DNA of 64,000 nt from Mansonella perstans. Lineage: Eukaryota; Nematoda; Chromadorea; Rhabditida; Onchocercidae. How positions within the stretch are numbered: the stretch's first letter is position 1; the number at the start of each line of letters is the position of its first letter. Position numbers and translations under genes: made by a program. The notes under the pieces were generated by a model. It worked only from the letters and a program-made list of their open reading frames with translations, ran no database searches and was not told the origin of the DNA. This document shows, piece by piece, positions 49,009 to 61,700 of the stretch. The DNA is taken from positions 124,001 through 188,000 of the forward strand of contig JBAMDO010000012.1 in assembly GCA_037074765.1 (NCBI GenBank), written 5' to 3'.

Positions 49009-49104
49009 ATGAAGAAAGTGTCAGCAGAGATCAGTGTTGCGGTTGTGGATGTTGCTTCAATTGCAATAGCCGCACAACATGTTGTAAAGTATTATGTTTG
49101 CTGA
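49009..49104 (+). other. Short upstream ORF before the repeat-protein gene
   Basis: A 31-codon ATG-to-TGA frame encodes MKKVSAEISVAVVDVASIAI and eleven more residues. It lies about 55 bases upstream of the ATG chosen for the next gene. The composition is Ala/Val-rich and less A+T-biased than its surroundings. It may be an upstream ORF in the 5' UTR, if transcribed, or chance. Confidence 0.3.
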
Positions 49105-49158
49105 GCTCTCGAGGATCTTTATATCAGAAGCTAAAATCAGACAAGCACTAAGGTATCA

Positions 49159-52100
49159 ATGCCTGCAAGCGACGAAGAAGAGGTCTTTTTTTTTGTTGGT
49201 TCATTAATTTAATCTTAATATTCCAATGATAAGTTCTAAATTACTAATCTGATGATTTAGTCTCGAAAAAGTTTGGCAATTTTGAATTTGCAATTCAAAA
49301 AATCAATTTTTGAGAATTCACATGTGTTCTTGTAGTTATTTTTGGCATACGATAAAATAAAAGGGCTCAGACAAGTGTTTGGATTCTGCTATTATTTTAT
49401 AATTGATCTTCTAATTATCTTTACTGCAATTGAAGCAAAATCAAAATCATGTTTGGTTAAATAGCATTACTTTATGTTCAAATTTAAATATGTGTTCGGT
49501 TTCTTACACAGTGAATGTTTGGATAATAGTCGGAATATTAAAATATAACATTCAAGATAGAAATATCGGACGTGGAATTCGAGGATGAAACTGAGGAGGA
49601 ATTGGAATGTGAATTTGTTTCTGAACCTGCACAGAAACTCACTGATAAGCCGCCAGGTACTTCTTCTCTCGATTTCCCAAAGCCATCTGAAAGAAATCAA
49701 TCGACTCCGGACGCCGTACTTGATGATGATGCTGAGGTTCGTAACTTTACGGCGAGCAATTTCACTTTTCATTCAATTCAAAACTATTTAGAGTTTCAGC
49801 TTAGTTTCCACAGCTCATTAGTTTCATAAATCATCACTTTTTGCAATGAATTCTAACAATATTTTAATGAAACCATTTCTGGTAATGCATGGTTCTGCAT
49901 CTCATTCTATTTTTATTATTTTTTTTTAATGAATTAGCCATCCTATATTTTTTGCTGTTGTTGATTCACGCACGAGAATTTGTTTTCGAATTATTCAAAA
50001 ATTTTAAATAAATAGCCAATATCTTTTTCATGTAATAGCCAATATCTTTTTTAACAAATAATTTCAATTAAAACATTTTCTATGAAGCTCTTATAATTTC
50101 AATGTATAGAAGAAGACTCTAACAGTATCTCGAACAAAACAGAAAAGCTTATTTGTGGATTGAATTTTAAGGAATTTTGTTTTTTAGGAAGACACCGACG
50201 TTGAAGATAAGGATATATTAGGATCTGAGGAAGTTTTAGAATCTGAGAAACCTCCGAAACCAAAACATGATATTAGCTTCAAAAAACCAGAAAAATCAAA
50301 ACCCAATGAAGGATCACAAAAGACTCCGTCAATAAGTACGAAAAAACCGAAATCAGAAGAAGGGTCACTAGAAAGTAATTCCAAAATCCCTAACTCTAAA
50401 AAAGCAATCACACCATCGACAATAAAGAAACCAGATGTTAAACTTCAAAAAAAACCAAAAGAGTATGATGATGAGGAGCTTGAGCCAGAATTGGTTTCGG
50501 CCCCTACATCAAAAAAACCTAACCTTAAGCTCAAGGATTCGGAAGGTGCGAAACCGAAGACATCTCTAAAAGTTAAGCCGACGGGTAATAATCTGGAACC
50601 AGAAACAGATGTAACTCTTCCGATGTCAAAACCGAAAAAGAAACCACAGTCACAACACGAGAAACCCAATGTCAAACCTCAAGATGATGAGGAGCTTGAG
50701 CCAGAATTGGTTTCGGCCCCTGCATCAAAAAAACCTAACCTTAAACTGAAGGATCCGGGAGGTGCTAAACCGAAGACACCTCTGAAAGTTAAACCGACGG
50801 GTAATAATCTGGAACCAGAAACAGATGTAACTCTTCCGATGTCAAAACCGAAAAAGAAACCACAGTCACAACACGAGAAACCCAATGACAAACCTCAAGA
50901 TGATGAGGAGCTTGAGCCAGACTTGGTTTCGGCCCCTACATCAAAAAAACCTAACCTTAAGCTGAAGGATCCGGAAGGTGCAAAACCGAGGGCACCTCTG
51001 AAAGTTAAGCCGACAGGTAGTAATCTGGAACCAGAAACAGATGTAACTCTTCCGATGTCAAAACCGAAAAAGAAACCACAGTCACAACACGAGAAACCCA
51101 ATGACAAACCTCAAGATGATGAGGAGCTTGAGCCAGACTTGGTTTCGGCCCCTACATCAAAAAAACCTAACCTTAAGCTGAAGGATTCGGAAGGTGCTAA
51201 ACCGAAGGCACCTCTGAAAGTTAAGCCGACGGGTAGTAATTTGGAACCAGACACAGATGTAACTCTTCCGATGTCAAAACCGAAAAAGAAACCACAGTCA
51301 CAACACGAGAAACCCAATGACAAACCTCAAGATGATGAGGAGCTTGAGCCAGACTTGGTTTCGGCCCCTACATCAAAAAAACCTAACCTTAAGCTGAAGG
51401 ATTCGGAAGGTGCTAAACCGAAGGCACCTCTGAAAGTTAAGCCGACGGGTAGTAATCTGGAACCAGACACAGATGTAACTCTTCCGATTTCAAAACCAAA
51501 AAAGAAACCACAGCCACAACACGAGGAACACGAGGAACCCAGTGCCAAACTTCAGGAAGAACCGGAAGAACCTGATGAGGAGTTGGAGCCAGAATCCTCT
51601 TCTTTTCCCAAATCAAAAAGACCTGACGTTAAATCTGCAAAACCAAATATGCCGACAGTTAAACCTGAAGATCCTCTCAAAGTCAAATTAACGGAAGAAA
51701 GTCCTGAACCAGAAACTAATGCTACATTATTATTACCGCGGAAAAAACCGAAAGATAAAGAACAGGGTGAACCAGAAGAACCAGATGAAATCTCCGAAAC
51801 TAGTCCCACTAGTCCAGAATTATGCATCAAAAACGAGGTAGTGTTAATGCTCTTCTTGATTCCTTTCTCCTCCAACTATTAATCTAACACTGAACATTTT
51901 TTAAGAATTAATTTGCAACATTTACTAAATCTCAAGTAATTTTGCAGCCTGAAAGTAATAAAAATGTACCACGGAAGCGAAGACCAAAGCAGAAAAAGGT
52001 TGGTTTCGTATTTCATATTATTTATTCGTATTCTCATTATTTATTCACCGTCCATTCCTCTTCGAACTTACCTGCCGCCTACCTTTTTCTGACTCCTTTA

Positions 52101-54508
52101 ATCACTGTTTAGGTTTCAATTAATCCTACCACTTCCGCTAATCTATTCATATAAGTTATCCGTGTCGAACTCTTATATATCCGTACCAAATTTCATCATT
52201 AACTATCCTGAACTTTTGAATCTCCTGCCCTTCCACATCCTCTCCCCGCCTCAAAAACCCATCCTTTTCCAGTTTCACTTTCCTCAGTAATAGAAAAATG
52301 AATTTTCCAGAAGAAACTGAAGCCGCAATGGATTCCACTGCCCAGACCACCACCTGAACCGTATGAGATGCCACCGGAGGAAAAGAAGTTGTGCGATATT
52401 CTAAAAGACGAAAAAATTCCACCGACGAAACGATATGCTAGAAGACCACAACATTTGTAAATATTTAACGCTTTACAAAATGTATCGAGCAATTAATCCA
52501 TTCAGTTTTTTTTTTTGTTTTCACCACTAATCGGCATCTAAATTTCACAAAATAATTTTTCTAAATTCCGACATCTGCCCATAATCACAAAGTTTTCGAA
52601 TTCCAGGGACGTTTTTATTCCGTTTGAGATACCTTGGGAGAATCAACCAGCACTACAAACGCAACGAGGTATGGGGGCATTTGGACATACTCGAGGTGCG
52701 AATATCAAGATTGATCAAGGTTCCAAACATTTGGTACAGGTATGATACACAAAGAAGGATTATGGAGACCACTTGAAAATATTAATAAAAAATAATGGGA
52801 TGACCAGAATCCATATGACTGGAAAAGCTTTTCAAATTGCTGCATTTAAGAAATCTATAATGGTCATCCAGGTTTTCAGTGCAATTTACAAAATGAAGTA
52901 AGATTGCATATCATTTTATATCTCAGCTTCTTAGCTTTCGATCGGCAGATTTCCTTCTTTCCCATTTGCCATCCAAAGAATAAGGGAAAGCCTTCTTCAC
53001 TGTGTTATCAATATCGGAAATAATTTACTGTTGAGTAATCATCAAAATAGTATTCCTATCGATATTATTGATCAACGTTTTCTGCTTAAAGAACGGATTT
53101 AACTTCTTCATCATTTGCTAATTTGATTGAAGATTTCATTCTTCCCTTATCCTAGTCACGTGAATACAGATCAGACATTGAGGAAATGATAAAAAGTCGG
53201 TTTAAAATTATTTCATGCATTTATTTTTTCGTCACTTAGTTTTTTCAAAGCTTATCCTAATGCTTTTGCTTAAGACTGATTATTCGTCTTTTCAGGGCGG
53301 TCTTCATTCCGAAACTGTCATCCCCCTCTTTTCGAAGGCAACTGGCGACAATCGATCCGGTATGTTACCTTTTGGATCCTACCGAAGGAACATATCAGAT
53401 GTTATTGACCATCATAAATTTGATGAGTCTAAGGTATATTTCAATCTTTTTGAAAAGATTTTTTGCATGGATTTTGAAAATCAATCGAATTTAAAGAAAA
53501 AAGTTTTTTTAACTATTTGCAATGATGAAACTGATCACTTGGATATGAGCTGTATGGACTTTTCACGCGTCTATGAATTTTTTTGTATATTTGTTGCTTT
53601 AAATTTCAGAATGGAGTTTGAGAGACATAATTTTTTAAATAGAACATATTATTTCAGATTAAAGAAAGCAACTGTTTGATTCCAAAGTTAATGCAAGGTG
53701 CAATACAGCCAGAAAACGAGAAAACTTTGTTTGGACACATTCGGAATCAAGTGATTCCTTCTACAAAATTATTATTTTAAAAACAACTACCACCAAACCT
53801 TATTCTTCTGAACCTTTGAAAGCATTTCTCCTACAACACAATAATTTGTGTAAACGAAATGTGTGTGCAAAATTTTAAAATTGCTTCGGAAAGTTGAACA
53901 AAATATGCTTTCATTGATGTTAATTTAGTAAATGGTAAGAGATTTTCTGAAAATATTTTTAACAAGACAAGGATGTGGATGTTATTTAAAACTGCCGCAA
54001 GATTTTAGACACCGCACGTGAAGTATTCAGACTATATGTCACCGAAATGTGATCCAGGATCCCACGGCTTCATTAGCCGGCAATTTGCGCCGACGTCTAT
54101 CGAAAAAGCTGGTAGCACTATCATGGATAGACGACGAAATGTCATAGCCAATGCACAGGTCCTAAAAATCGTCATGTGTTGTTTTAACATAAGACACTAA
54201 AATTTGGGTTAAATATCGATGACCAAATTTAATTCGAGCTTATTTTTTTGAAATTAAAATTCAAAATTTATTTGCAAATGAATTTCTAGGGTTCCCGAAA
54301 TGATATTGGAGTATTTAATCGTGCTTCTGAATCAATCATGCCACTTCTTTTCGATGTTCAAGGCATTTGTCTCAAAAGTGGGAATGATTTTGGTGCTTTT
54401 CGACCGTTGGTCAGCGAATCGGATGGCGGTCAACGGATGAGTCTGGCTAACGAGATTAAGTGTAAACTTGTCCTTCCATACCAGGTTGACACTTCTTTAA
54501 CTACTTAA
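49159..54508 (+). CDS. Tandem-repeat protein with C-terminal calponin-like repeats
   Basis: Ten exons (49159-49182, 49557-49736, 50188-51837, 51948-51998, 52311-52456, 52607-52739, 53296-53433, 53658-53750, 54009-54158, 54290-54508) give about 927 residues. The start is an eight-codon exon (MPASDEEE). Residues about 9-68 are acidic. About 69-618, almost all in one 1650-nt exon, are Lys/Pro/Glu-rich and disordered, with five near-identical 72-residue repeats (ELEPDLVSAPTSKKPNLKLK...) and a degenerate sixth. From about 684 each exon carries one module with calponin-like spacing: QRGMGAFGHTRG; IPLFSKATGDNRSGMLPFGS then YRR; EKTLFGHIRNQ; KAGSTIMDRRRNVI; GNDFGAFRPL. Nematode proteins with such repeats (UNC-87, CLIK) bind actin in muscle and contractile tissue, so actin association is inferred. 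The repeats lack most of the canonical GTNKxASQ string. The final exon may continue past CAG|GTTGAC; otherwise it stops at 54508. Confidence 0.7.
50463..51542 (+). repeat. 216-bp coding tandem repeat x 5
   Basis: Five head-to-tail in-frame 216-bp (72-codon) units, with the landmark gagcttgagccagaa or ..gac at about 50478, 50694, 50910, 51126 and 51342. The units are nearly identical at the DNA level including silent sites, so they arose or were homogenised recently. A degenerate sixth unit with codon indels occupies about 51543-51780. The consensus alternates acidic (DDEELEP) and basic (SKPKKKPQSQ) blocks. Confidence 0.95.
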
Positions 54509-56163
54509 AATGACCTTGATAATTAAATTTTGAGATATAAAAAAAAAAAAAAAACTGAAGAGATTTTGCAGAATAAAGAAAAAGTCAACACGCTTCATCA
54601 TCCTTTGTCTTTCCTCCTCTCCTCTCATTTTTTCTCCCTCTGCACTCTCCCTATCTATTTTACTTAATTCATCCTTACTCCTAAACTTTTTGAAGATTTT
54701 TCTTTTATTTTCACTAAATATAAAGACAATTAGTATGCTTAATTATTTATTATTTTCCTCTAGGATTCAAACTTCAAAGTGATGCTTTTTTTTATGATTT
54801 TTTAAAATGATTTTCAGACATTTTATGATTTTCAGACATCGCTAACACTTGCAATGTGAGAGGGCACGACTTCCCTAAATTCTTTTTGAATTTGTTTACT
54901 GAGCTTTAAGTTAATTTGCGCTATTATTTATTTGTATGTAGTTGTCTTCTGTGATGTTTTAATTTTGTTACAAAGGACTGTCAACAAATAATTCAATGTT
55001 TTGAAGATACAATTTGTTTGATTATTATGTTAATAAATGACTCAGTTAGTAAGGTAAAATAAATGTAAAATGCGATGGGAATGCCCTTAGATGATCATTT
55101 TTTCTTTCTTTCCAGAAAAATTCCTTAAACTTTTTCATTTCTTAAAAATGAAGTGAATCATTCAATATTTTCTCAACAAAACTTTTTGGTTTGTTAATTT
55201 AAGACCAGTTGGACATAAAAAGCAACTAGAATTCTACAAGCTGAAAAGCCGTGGAATAACAGAATTTTAATGTTTGACGGAAATGTAAGGAATTCAAGGA
55301 AGTCACTGTTCTGGAGTACGAATTTCATAACAAAAAAACGACTGCAATGAAAATACTAATTCATGTACGACTTATTGCATTTTGAACCTTTAGACAGTAA
55401 CAATCACATTATTGAAATAAAGATGTAACCGAAAACAGTTTGCAAGACAATCAACATGAGCAATGAAGAAAGAGTTTGTTCTTGTGACAGTTATTTAAAA
55501 AGCAAAATATATCAAATCTCGAGTAATAAGAAAGCAAAACAAGAGATGAGTTGTTGAAATAAAATGGATGGTTTTTCTTTCTCACTTTTTACTTTTTCTT
55601 CCTGTATACATCGAAGTATCTAAAGAACGACATAAACAAGATTTCATTTTTAACAAATTTCTTGATTTTAAAAGTGTCATAGTCTCAGACAGTTAAACTG
55701 TTCGAAACAGTAACAATTTTCAGCCATCAGTTATTCAGAGCGTTGGTTTACAGTTTCATGTACTTCATATGATCACGCTAGTACGACAATCTTAAATTTT
55801 TCACTATGCGGTAAAGATACGATTGCAATCAAACGAAAGGTCGTCAGGAATCCGTATGGAATCCATGCATAGGTGAAACAAACGAAAGATTGGGTTAGAA
55901 AGACGGTGAAAACTGTGAAATTTCTATAAATATTATCACTCATTTTCTTCTCAGTTATTTTGGAAATAAATTATTATTCATAACGTCGAGAGAGCGATGC
56001 TGCATGGATTTCCTAATAAATTCTGCGACAAGTTGAATTTGAATTCTACGCTTATCGGAAAGGATGATAAGCAATAAATAATTAAACTGGTGCTATTTTT
56101 CAAATGATTTAAAAAATACCACTCATTAAATTCTTTTTTTTTCTACAGTCTCATCCTTTTTTC

Positions 56164-56164
<1 letters not shown>

Positions 56165-56199
<35 letters not shown>
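56165..56199. repeat. Poly-T tract, 35 bp
   Basis: An uninterrupted run of T lies in intergenic DNA. Confidence 0.95.
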
Positions 56200-56201
<2 letters not shown>

Positions 56202-56582
56202 TTCTACTATCAAAAATGCTTCTCTCATCTAATAAGAATGAAAAAAAAACAAAAGCAATTACATACAAACTGATTGATGATGAACCCATTCGCGAAATAT
56301 TCACATTGACGGTATTGTCCACTGTTTATCATAAATTTTGTTTGCAAATCAAATAGTTTCATTTTTTTTTTCTATTTTCATTAAAATTTCAATCTTACGC
56401 TTTACTTTGCCACTCTTCGATAGAATCGATACACCAAAATGCTATAATTGATAAAATTTAAAGTGTTTTGTTTCGTTCAGAAATTAAACTATGAATCTAC
56501 AAGAATTTTCCGTGTGATTCAAGTTTTTTACACTTATAAGATTATTTCATTTGTATTGTAATAATAATTAAAGAGCATTTAT

Positions 56583-56584
<2 letters not shown>

Positions 56585-56612
<28 letters not shown>
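56585..56612. repeat. (GA)n microsatellite
   Basis: About twelve GA dinucleotides in a row, followed by a short interrupted continuation. Confidence 0.9.
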
Positions 56613-56618
<6 letters not shown>

Positions 56619-58776
56619 CTATCACAATATGTTGATAACTTTTATCATTTAAATAGACTGCCGTAATATGAAAGTTTTTCTTTCGTGCGAAAATTTCGTT
56701 ACATTAATTTCCTTGCATTATATTAGTCTTTGTTATTCTTTGTTATATTAATCTTTGTCATTATATTAATCAAATCAATTTTCTCTTATCAAATCTCTTA
56801 TTCTCTTATCAAATCAACAACAATCATTCCCACAGGGGGATCACTTACACAATTAAACACGCATTATGTCATATATTGTATGCCATATTGGGAACATAAA
56901 TTTGCGTTGTGGGGTCATGGCAATTGATTGCAGTGAATTGAAGAAGCGATGGCATTTCTGTATTGGTTGGTGGTAGGAGTAGGTGATCCTGGGTAGTGTA
57001 TGCGTATCGGGCAATGGATAATCCGTCACAATATAGTTACTAATTGATACATGGGTAGGTGGTGATCATAGGTGAATGGCTCAGAGTGTTATTATTTTAG
57101 TTTTTGATCATCTGTTAATAACAATCAAAATGTTCCAATTATTATTATCAGTCGATTTTCCCTTTTTATTTTTATCATTTGAAATTGTAAATTTATTAAA
57201 TCAAGTATTGAAATACGATATACATTGTACATCGTTCCATCCTGATCATCTTGCTAATTTTATTCCAAACAATGATTACGTGAGTACAAGTGATAATAAT
57301 ATTTAAGGATAGCAATGATTCAGATTTAATTATATTGGAAATAGAGCAGCACTGTGCAGAAATTTATTACATTTCTTCTTTAAAAATGACTGTAGTAGAG
57401 TAAAGGCTATGAGGATCATGAAAGTATTCGGGTGCATAATCTTGCTGACGTAAATTTTGTTAAAATTTTTTAATAAATGCGAAATAACTATTACAATCAT
57501 TGTCATTTAACCCTTCCTACTGAGGATTCAAATATTTTTTCACTACATTTTAATGTTCACTTTATGCACGTTATCATAGGCACATATTACGTCAAAAGTT
57601 ATCCTGTGTTTTTTTTTTTTTCTCGTCTCCCACTATGCCACTTTTTTTCACATTTGTTAGAAAATAAAATAATTTTCAGACTTTGCCATTAAATGCACAT
57701 CCGTGTGTGTGTCCATGTCGCAAAAACAAAAAAGTGAATAAATTTAATTTAATTTATATTTTGTTTGTAACAAAACAAAATCAATCAATAAGTGTTTATA
57801 AAAGTGTAAATGTAATGCTTTATTTCTTTCTTTACTACCTTTTTGTATATACCAATGATCTCGTTCTTTCTCCTTCTTTCCCTCTTTTTTTCCTTCTCTC
57901 TCTCTCTCTCTTTATAAGTTACGAGAAAGTTCATTAATTAATAAAAGCAGTAAAAATTATCTGTTACGCTCAAGAAAATCAATGGTGAAAGGTGCAGTAG
58001 TCATTCACAGTAATTGTATAGGTCAAAAGAAGGAGCCATATTTCAAACTACCAATTCACAGTTGCAAATTCTCTTTTAAAGCAAAAGTTTAAACTGTATA
58101 GATATTATTCCATATTAGCTGATGTTTATGCTACTTGTTAATTCGAATTTGAATTAATAGAGATCATTTAATATTTAGTATGTCATGTTCATATTGTTTA
58201 TGGATCTAGTGTTAGTATAGTACTTGCGATCTTAGTCTAAATTGTATTAGCTTAATTGCAAAATGCTTTAATATTTTAGCTCATGCTTATTAGCATTCAT
58301 CAAAGGAAAGCATAAAAAGAGGTGCAAGTTAGCTATATTCCATTCCCAAAAAAATAATACAAATAGAAAGAAGAACAATTTAGCTTAGTTTTTGCAAGTA
58401 ACACAGTACAGATAATTAGGCAGATCGTGATGCCTGCATATAGATTTATTTCACATACGGGGAATTGTTGTATTGTTGTTCTCCTAATTGCAAATAATAA
58501 CGTTTTCTCGTGATCATTAGCCCTGTTTAACTGCTGTGAGAGAGTATTCATTTAAAATAGGCCACATTTAGTCAGTTATCCCATGATAATGTTTGCATAT
58601 GATTTATCAACCTAGTTATATTTTCAGGAAAGTGGTAATAGTTCAGAGTGATTTCATCAGTAATTTGCAGTAAATAACTGTGCAACCTGATTTGAAAAAC
58701 TCTACCTGGCAGAAAAGAAGGGGCCCCTGTTATATTTTGAAAAGCAAGGGGTCCTTAGGGAAATTGTTCGAGATTG

Positions 58777-61700
58777 ATGGGTGGACATCGACGCGACCAA
58801 AGTGATTCTCATGTACCTCTTAAGCAATGTATCGAGTTTCAACAATGTATTTCGAATAATAGCCAAGATCAGATTCTGTTCCCCACAGAAACATCGGTGA
58901 ATATTGTCGAGTCAGTGCCTAATGGGACTGTAAATTCTGTATCTTCAAGCGATTTGCCAGTTCATCGCAGCGATTGCATATTTGATCGACAACGAAGAGT
59001 TAGTGATTTCCTGAATTGGTATTTTTTTTATTAGTTTTAATGAAACCTGCGGTGCAGAATCTATTCAATATACTGCTTAAATTGTTAATTCTCGAGCAGG
59101 TACAATCATAAATCGTATTTTTAACAATGTTAACAAAAGCAAATAAAAAGTTTTAAATACAATTATTTCCCCTCAAAAAGAAAGAACATTGGCTCCATTG
59201 TTTTTCTCTATGTTTCAAATTAATATTTTATAAGGAATAGTGAAGTTGTGTATTTAAAAAAAAAATTGGACTGTACTCCAAGAACATAATGAAGCACTAG
59301 CTGAGAGGATAATTTAATTATTCAAAAGTAGGCAAATTATTGCAAAAATGAAAAAACATTATTTACGTAGCTGCCTTCACCTTGATGTCTCCCTTGCCGA
59401 TTTCCTAACGATTTTGTTTCAGTAATTCATTTTAGTAAAGCTTAATTTCATCTTCTTGAAGGTGTATTATTCCTGCATGTAATAGTTGCAGAATTACACT
59501 GTAGGATTCTTTCTGGTTAAATCACAAAGTGTGAAGTAAATTGCCTTTAAAGGACGAGAAAGCAATTTACAGCTCAGTTTGTAATTTCAAGTGTATTTCT
59601 CTATTATCTGATGAGTACAGAATGTTAATGGAATATCTGCTTAGTTGGCTTGATAAGTTTCAAAACCAGTTTGTAATGGGAATTTAAAAAAGTGTAGCGC
59701 ATGTTTAGACTTAAATTCAACTTTAATACTGGTCTTTAATACTGAAAGAATTCATATGAAGAGTTACTGTAGCTGTTGTCATTGATGTAAGATAAGAGCA
59801 AACATCATTTTCATCGTTACTGATTTTCTGCTTGGTGCGTGTTTAACGTTTTTGTTATTATTATTATTGATTTGATGAGAATGGTTTCGTTATTGATGCT
59901 GCTTCGATTTTCTCACAGTTATAGTGTCTGTCCGTAATGTTTTTATAGCACCAAGAGCACATTCTTATCGGTTTTTAAACGCTTTTTTTTAAGTGGGTAT
60001 GCTGCGAAAAATAACGCAAACTTTCTTAGTGGGGAGGAGTTCTTAAATCGTGAACTGTAGAACCATGCGAAAGTTGTACTGTATATAATATACATTTATT
60101 GATTTATTCGGTTTTCTACCGTTTGCAAATGGATTATTCAAATAATTTTGGTGATGCACAAATTTAACGATGAATTTAACCAGCAACTGAGTCTGAAACA
60201 ATAAAAGTGGAAGCTGAGGCAGTGAGTCAACATTTCTGTGGATATCATATTTTAAAAATTTGGAGATCATTGATGATTCATGATCCAATACTTAAGGATT
60301 TGTGGTTTTTTCGAGTTTTATTTCACGGAAGTATGATTTTTAAAATGCTTTACTTACTCATTTTACTGTATGCAGCGTAGAATAAAAAATTAAAATAAAA
60401 TTTTTTTTTTTTGTATTAGTAAAATGGAGTGAATGTTTCTTGTCTTCTGTATAAGTTAAGTTGAGAAGCCGATGAAGTCTCTGAGGCGGTAGAGCGCTCA
60501 GGAGATTCAATAAATAGCCATTAGACAACTCCAAAGTTTGTTTTTTTTGGAAAAGATGCTACCAGCGCCATCACCATCATCGTTATCACCATTTCGCAGC
60601 TACTCTACTCTGAGCAATAATTTAGACTTAATGCGTCGGCATTGAGCTTTTCCCCATAGTAAGTGGTTTTTTTTTTTTTTTTTTTTTTAAATCATTGTTC
60701 GATTCCTAGAAGTATCACTGTTACTTCGTTTTGGCAATGTCGCTGTAGTTTAACATTAGCAGCATTTACCTTGTCTTTTCCTTGGTCTAGCATATTCGAG
60801 TACTTCTTATTCAGTTTGTATGCTTTGTCAGGAAATTTTTTAAGGTCTGTTTTTAATTCGATTATATAGTTGATTTAACGAAATCAAGTTGTCGTTGTCA
60901 CAATTCAGATGTTACTGATTGTTTTTATCACAGATTATTCAAAAAAACTTATCGCGGGTGGTGTGATACCGTAATGATTACTGCTATGCGTAAGCAGCAG
61001 CATTCGGCACAATTCCCCTTGGCAAGTTCTTGAATGTTTATAAGTTTCTCTTATTTTAGAATTCATTCGGCAAGTAATCCAAATATTTATTTCTTACTTA
61101 AAAAGCTTAAAAGCACTGATAAATTCTATTTCGTTAAGCTTGTTCTTGGCGGATTACTTATTTGACTGCTTGTTAATTATGTTCAAAAATACACAAAAAT
61201 ATATATGCTTCGTTGAAGAGAAGATAGGGTTTGTCATTTGTTATTATCTGGTTCCTGGTTTTCATTTAGAAATCTGTTCCTGGGACCTGCACTGTTTGTT
61301 TTTGGTTATTCGCATTAGAAAACTTAAATTCTGCTTTAAATTTTAAATCAAGTTAATAACATCACTATAATAATACTGTGTTCCACTTGATATGTTGTAC
61401 TGCCTGCGATGATATATCTTCCTGTCTCTACCAGTACCGGTCATTCCTTTTTCTCTTTTTTTACAAAATGTTTCGTGTTCTCTTGACAATAATTGGTATC
61501 CCTTCTTCGATCGTAATTTAATAAGGAATAATTAGTTCTTTATTTTTGTTTTTTTTTGGATTATGGTGTCAAGCAGGTGCATCAATTTTCGTGAAGGTTA
61601 GATACTGTTCTTATATTAAATTTTGAAGGTATCGGAAAGAATCCTGCTTAGCAAAATCCTATGTTTAATAATTCGTTATAAACTTCAGTCTGAAAGTATT

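Larger units (their letters stand above)
54509..58776. other. Intergenic 4.3 kb with simple repeats
   Basis: No recognisable gene on either strand. It contains a T-run at 56165-56199, a (GA)n run at about 56585-56612 and a C/T-rich patch at about 57860-57912. Short frames here (57076-57306, 57477-57937) are composition artefacts. A GGGGCCCC palindrome lies at about 58720, just upstream of the sphingomyelin synthase start. Confidence 0.5.

Noticed and set aside
50445..51875. Series of antisense open frames (Gly/Ser/Phe-rich, about 70 codons each) across the repeat array
   Set aside because: They recur with the 216-bp period because the sense repeat is a 72-codon unit. They are the mirror of a Lys/Pro/Glu-rich sense frame that has clear splice sites and a continuous 550-codon exon.
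60476..60520. tRNA-like phrase ggtagagcgctcaggagattcaa
   Set aside because: It has a B-box-like look only by chance. No acceptor stem, anticodon loop or T-loop can be folded around it.
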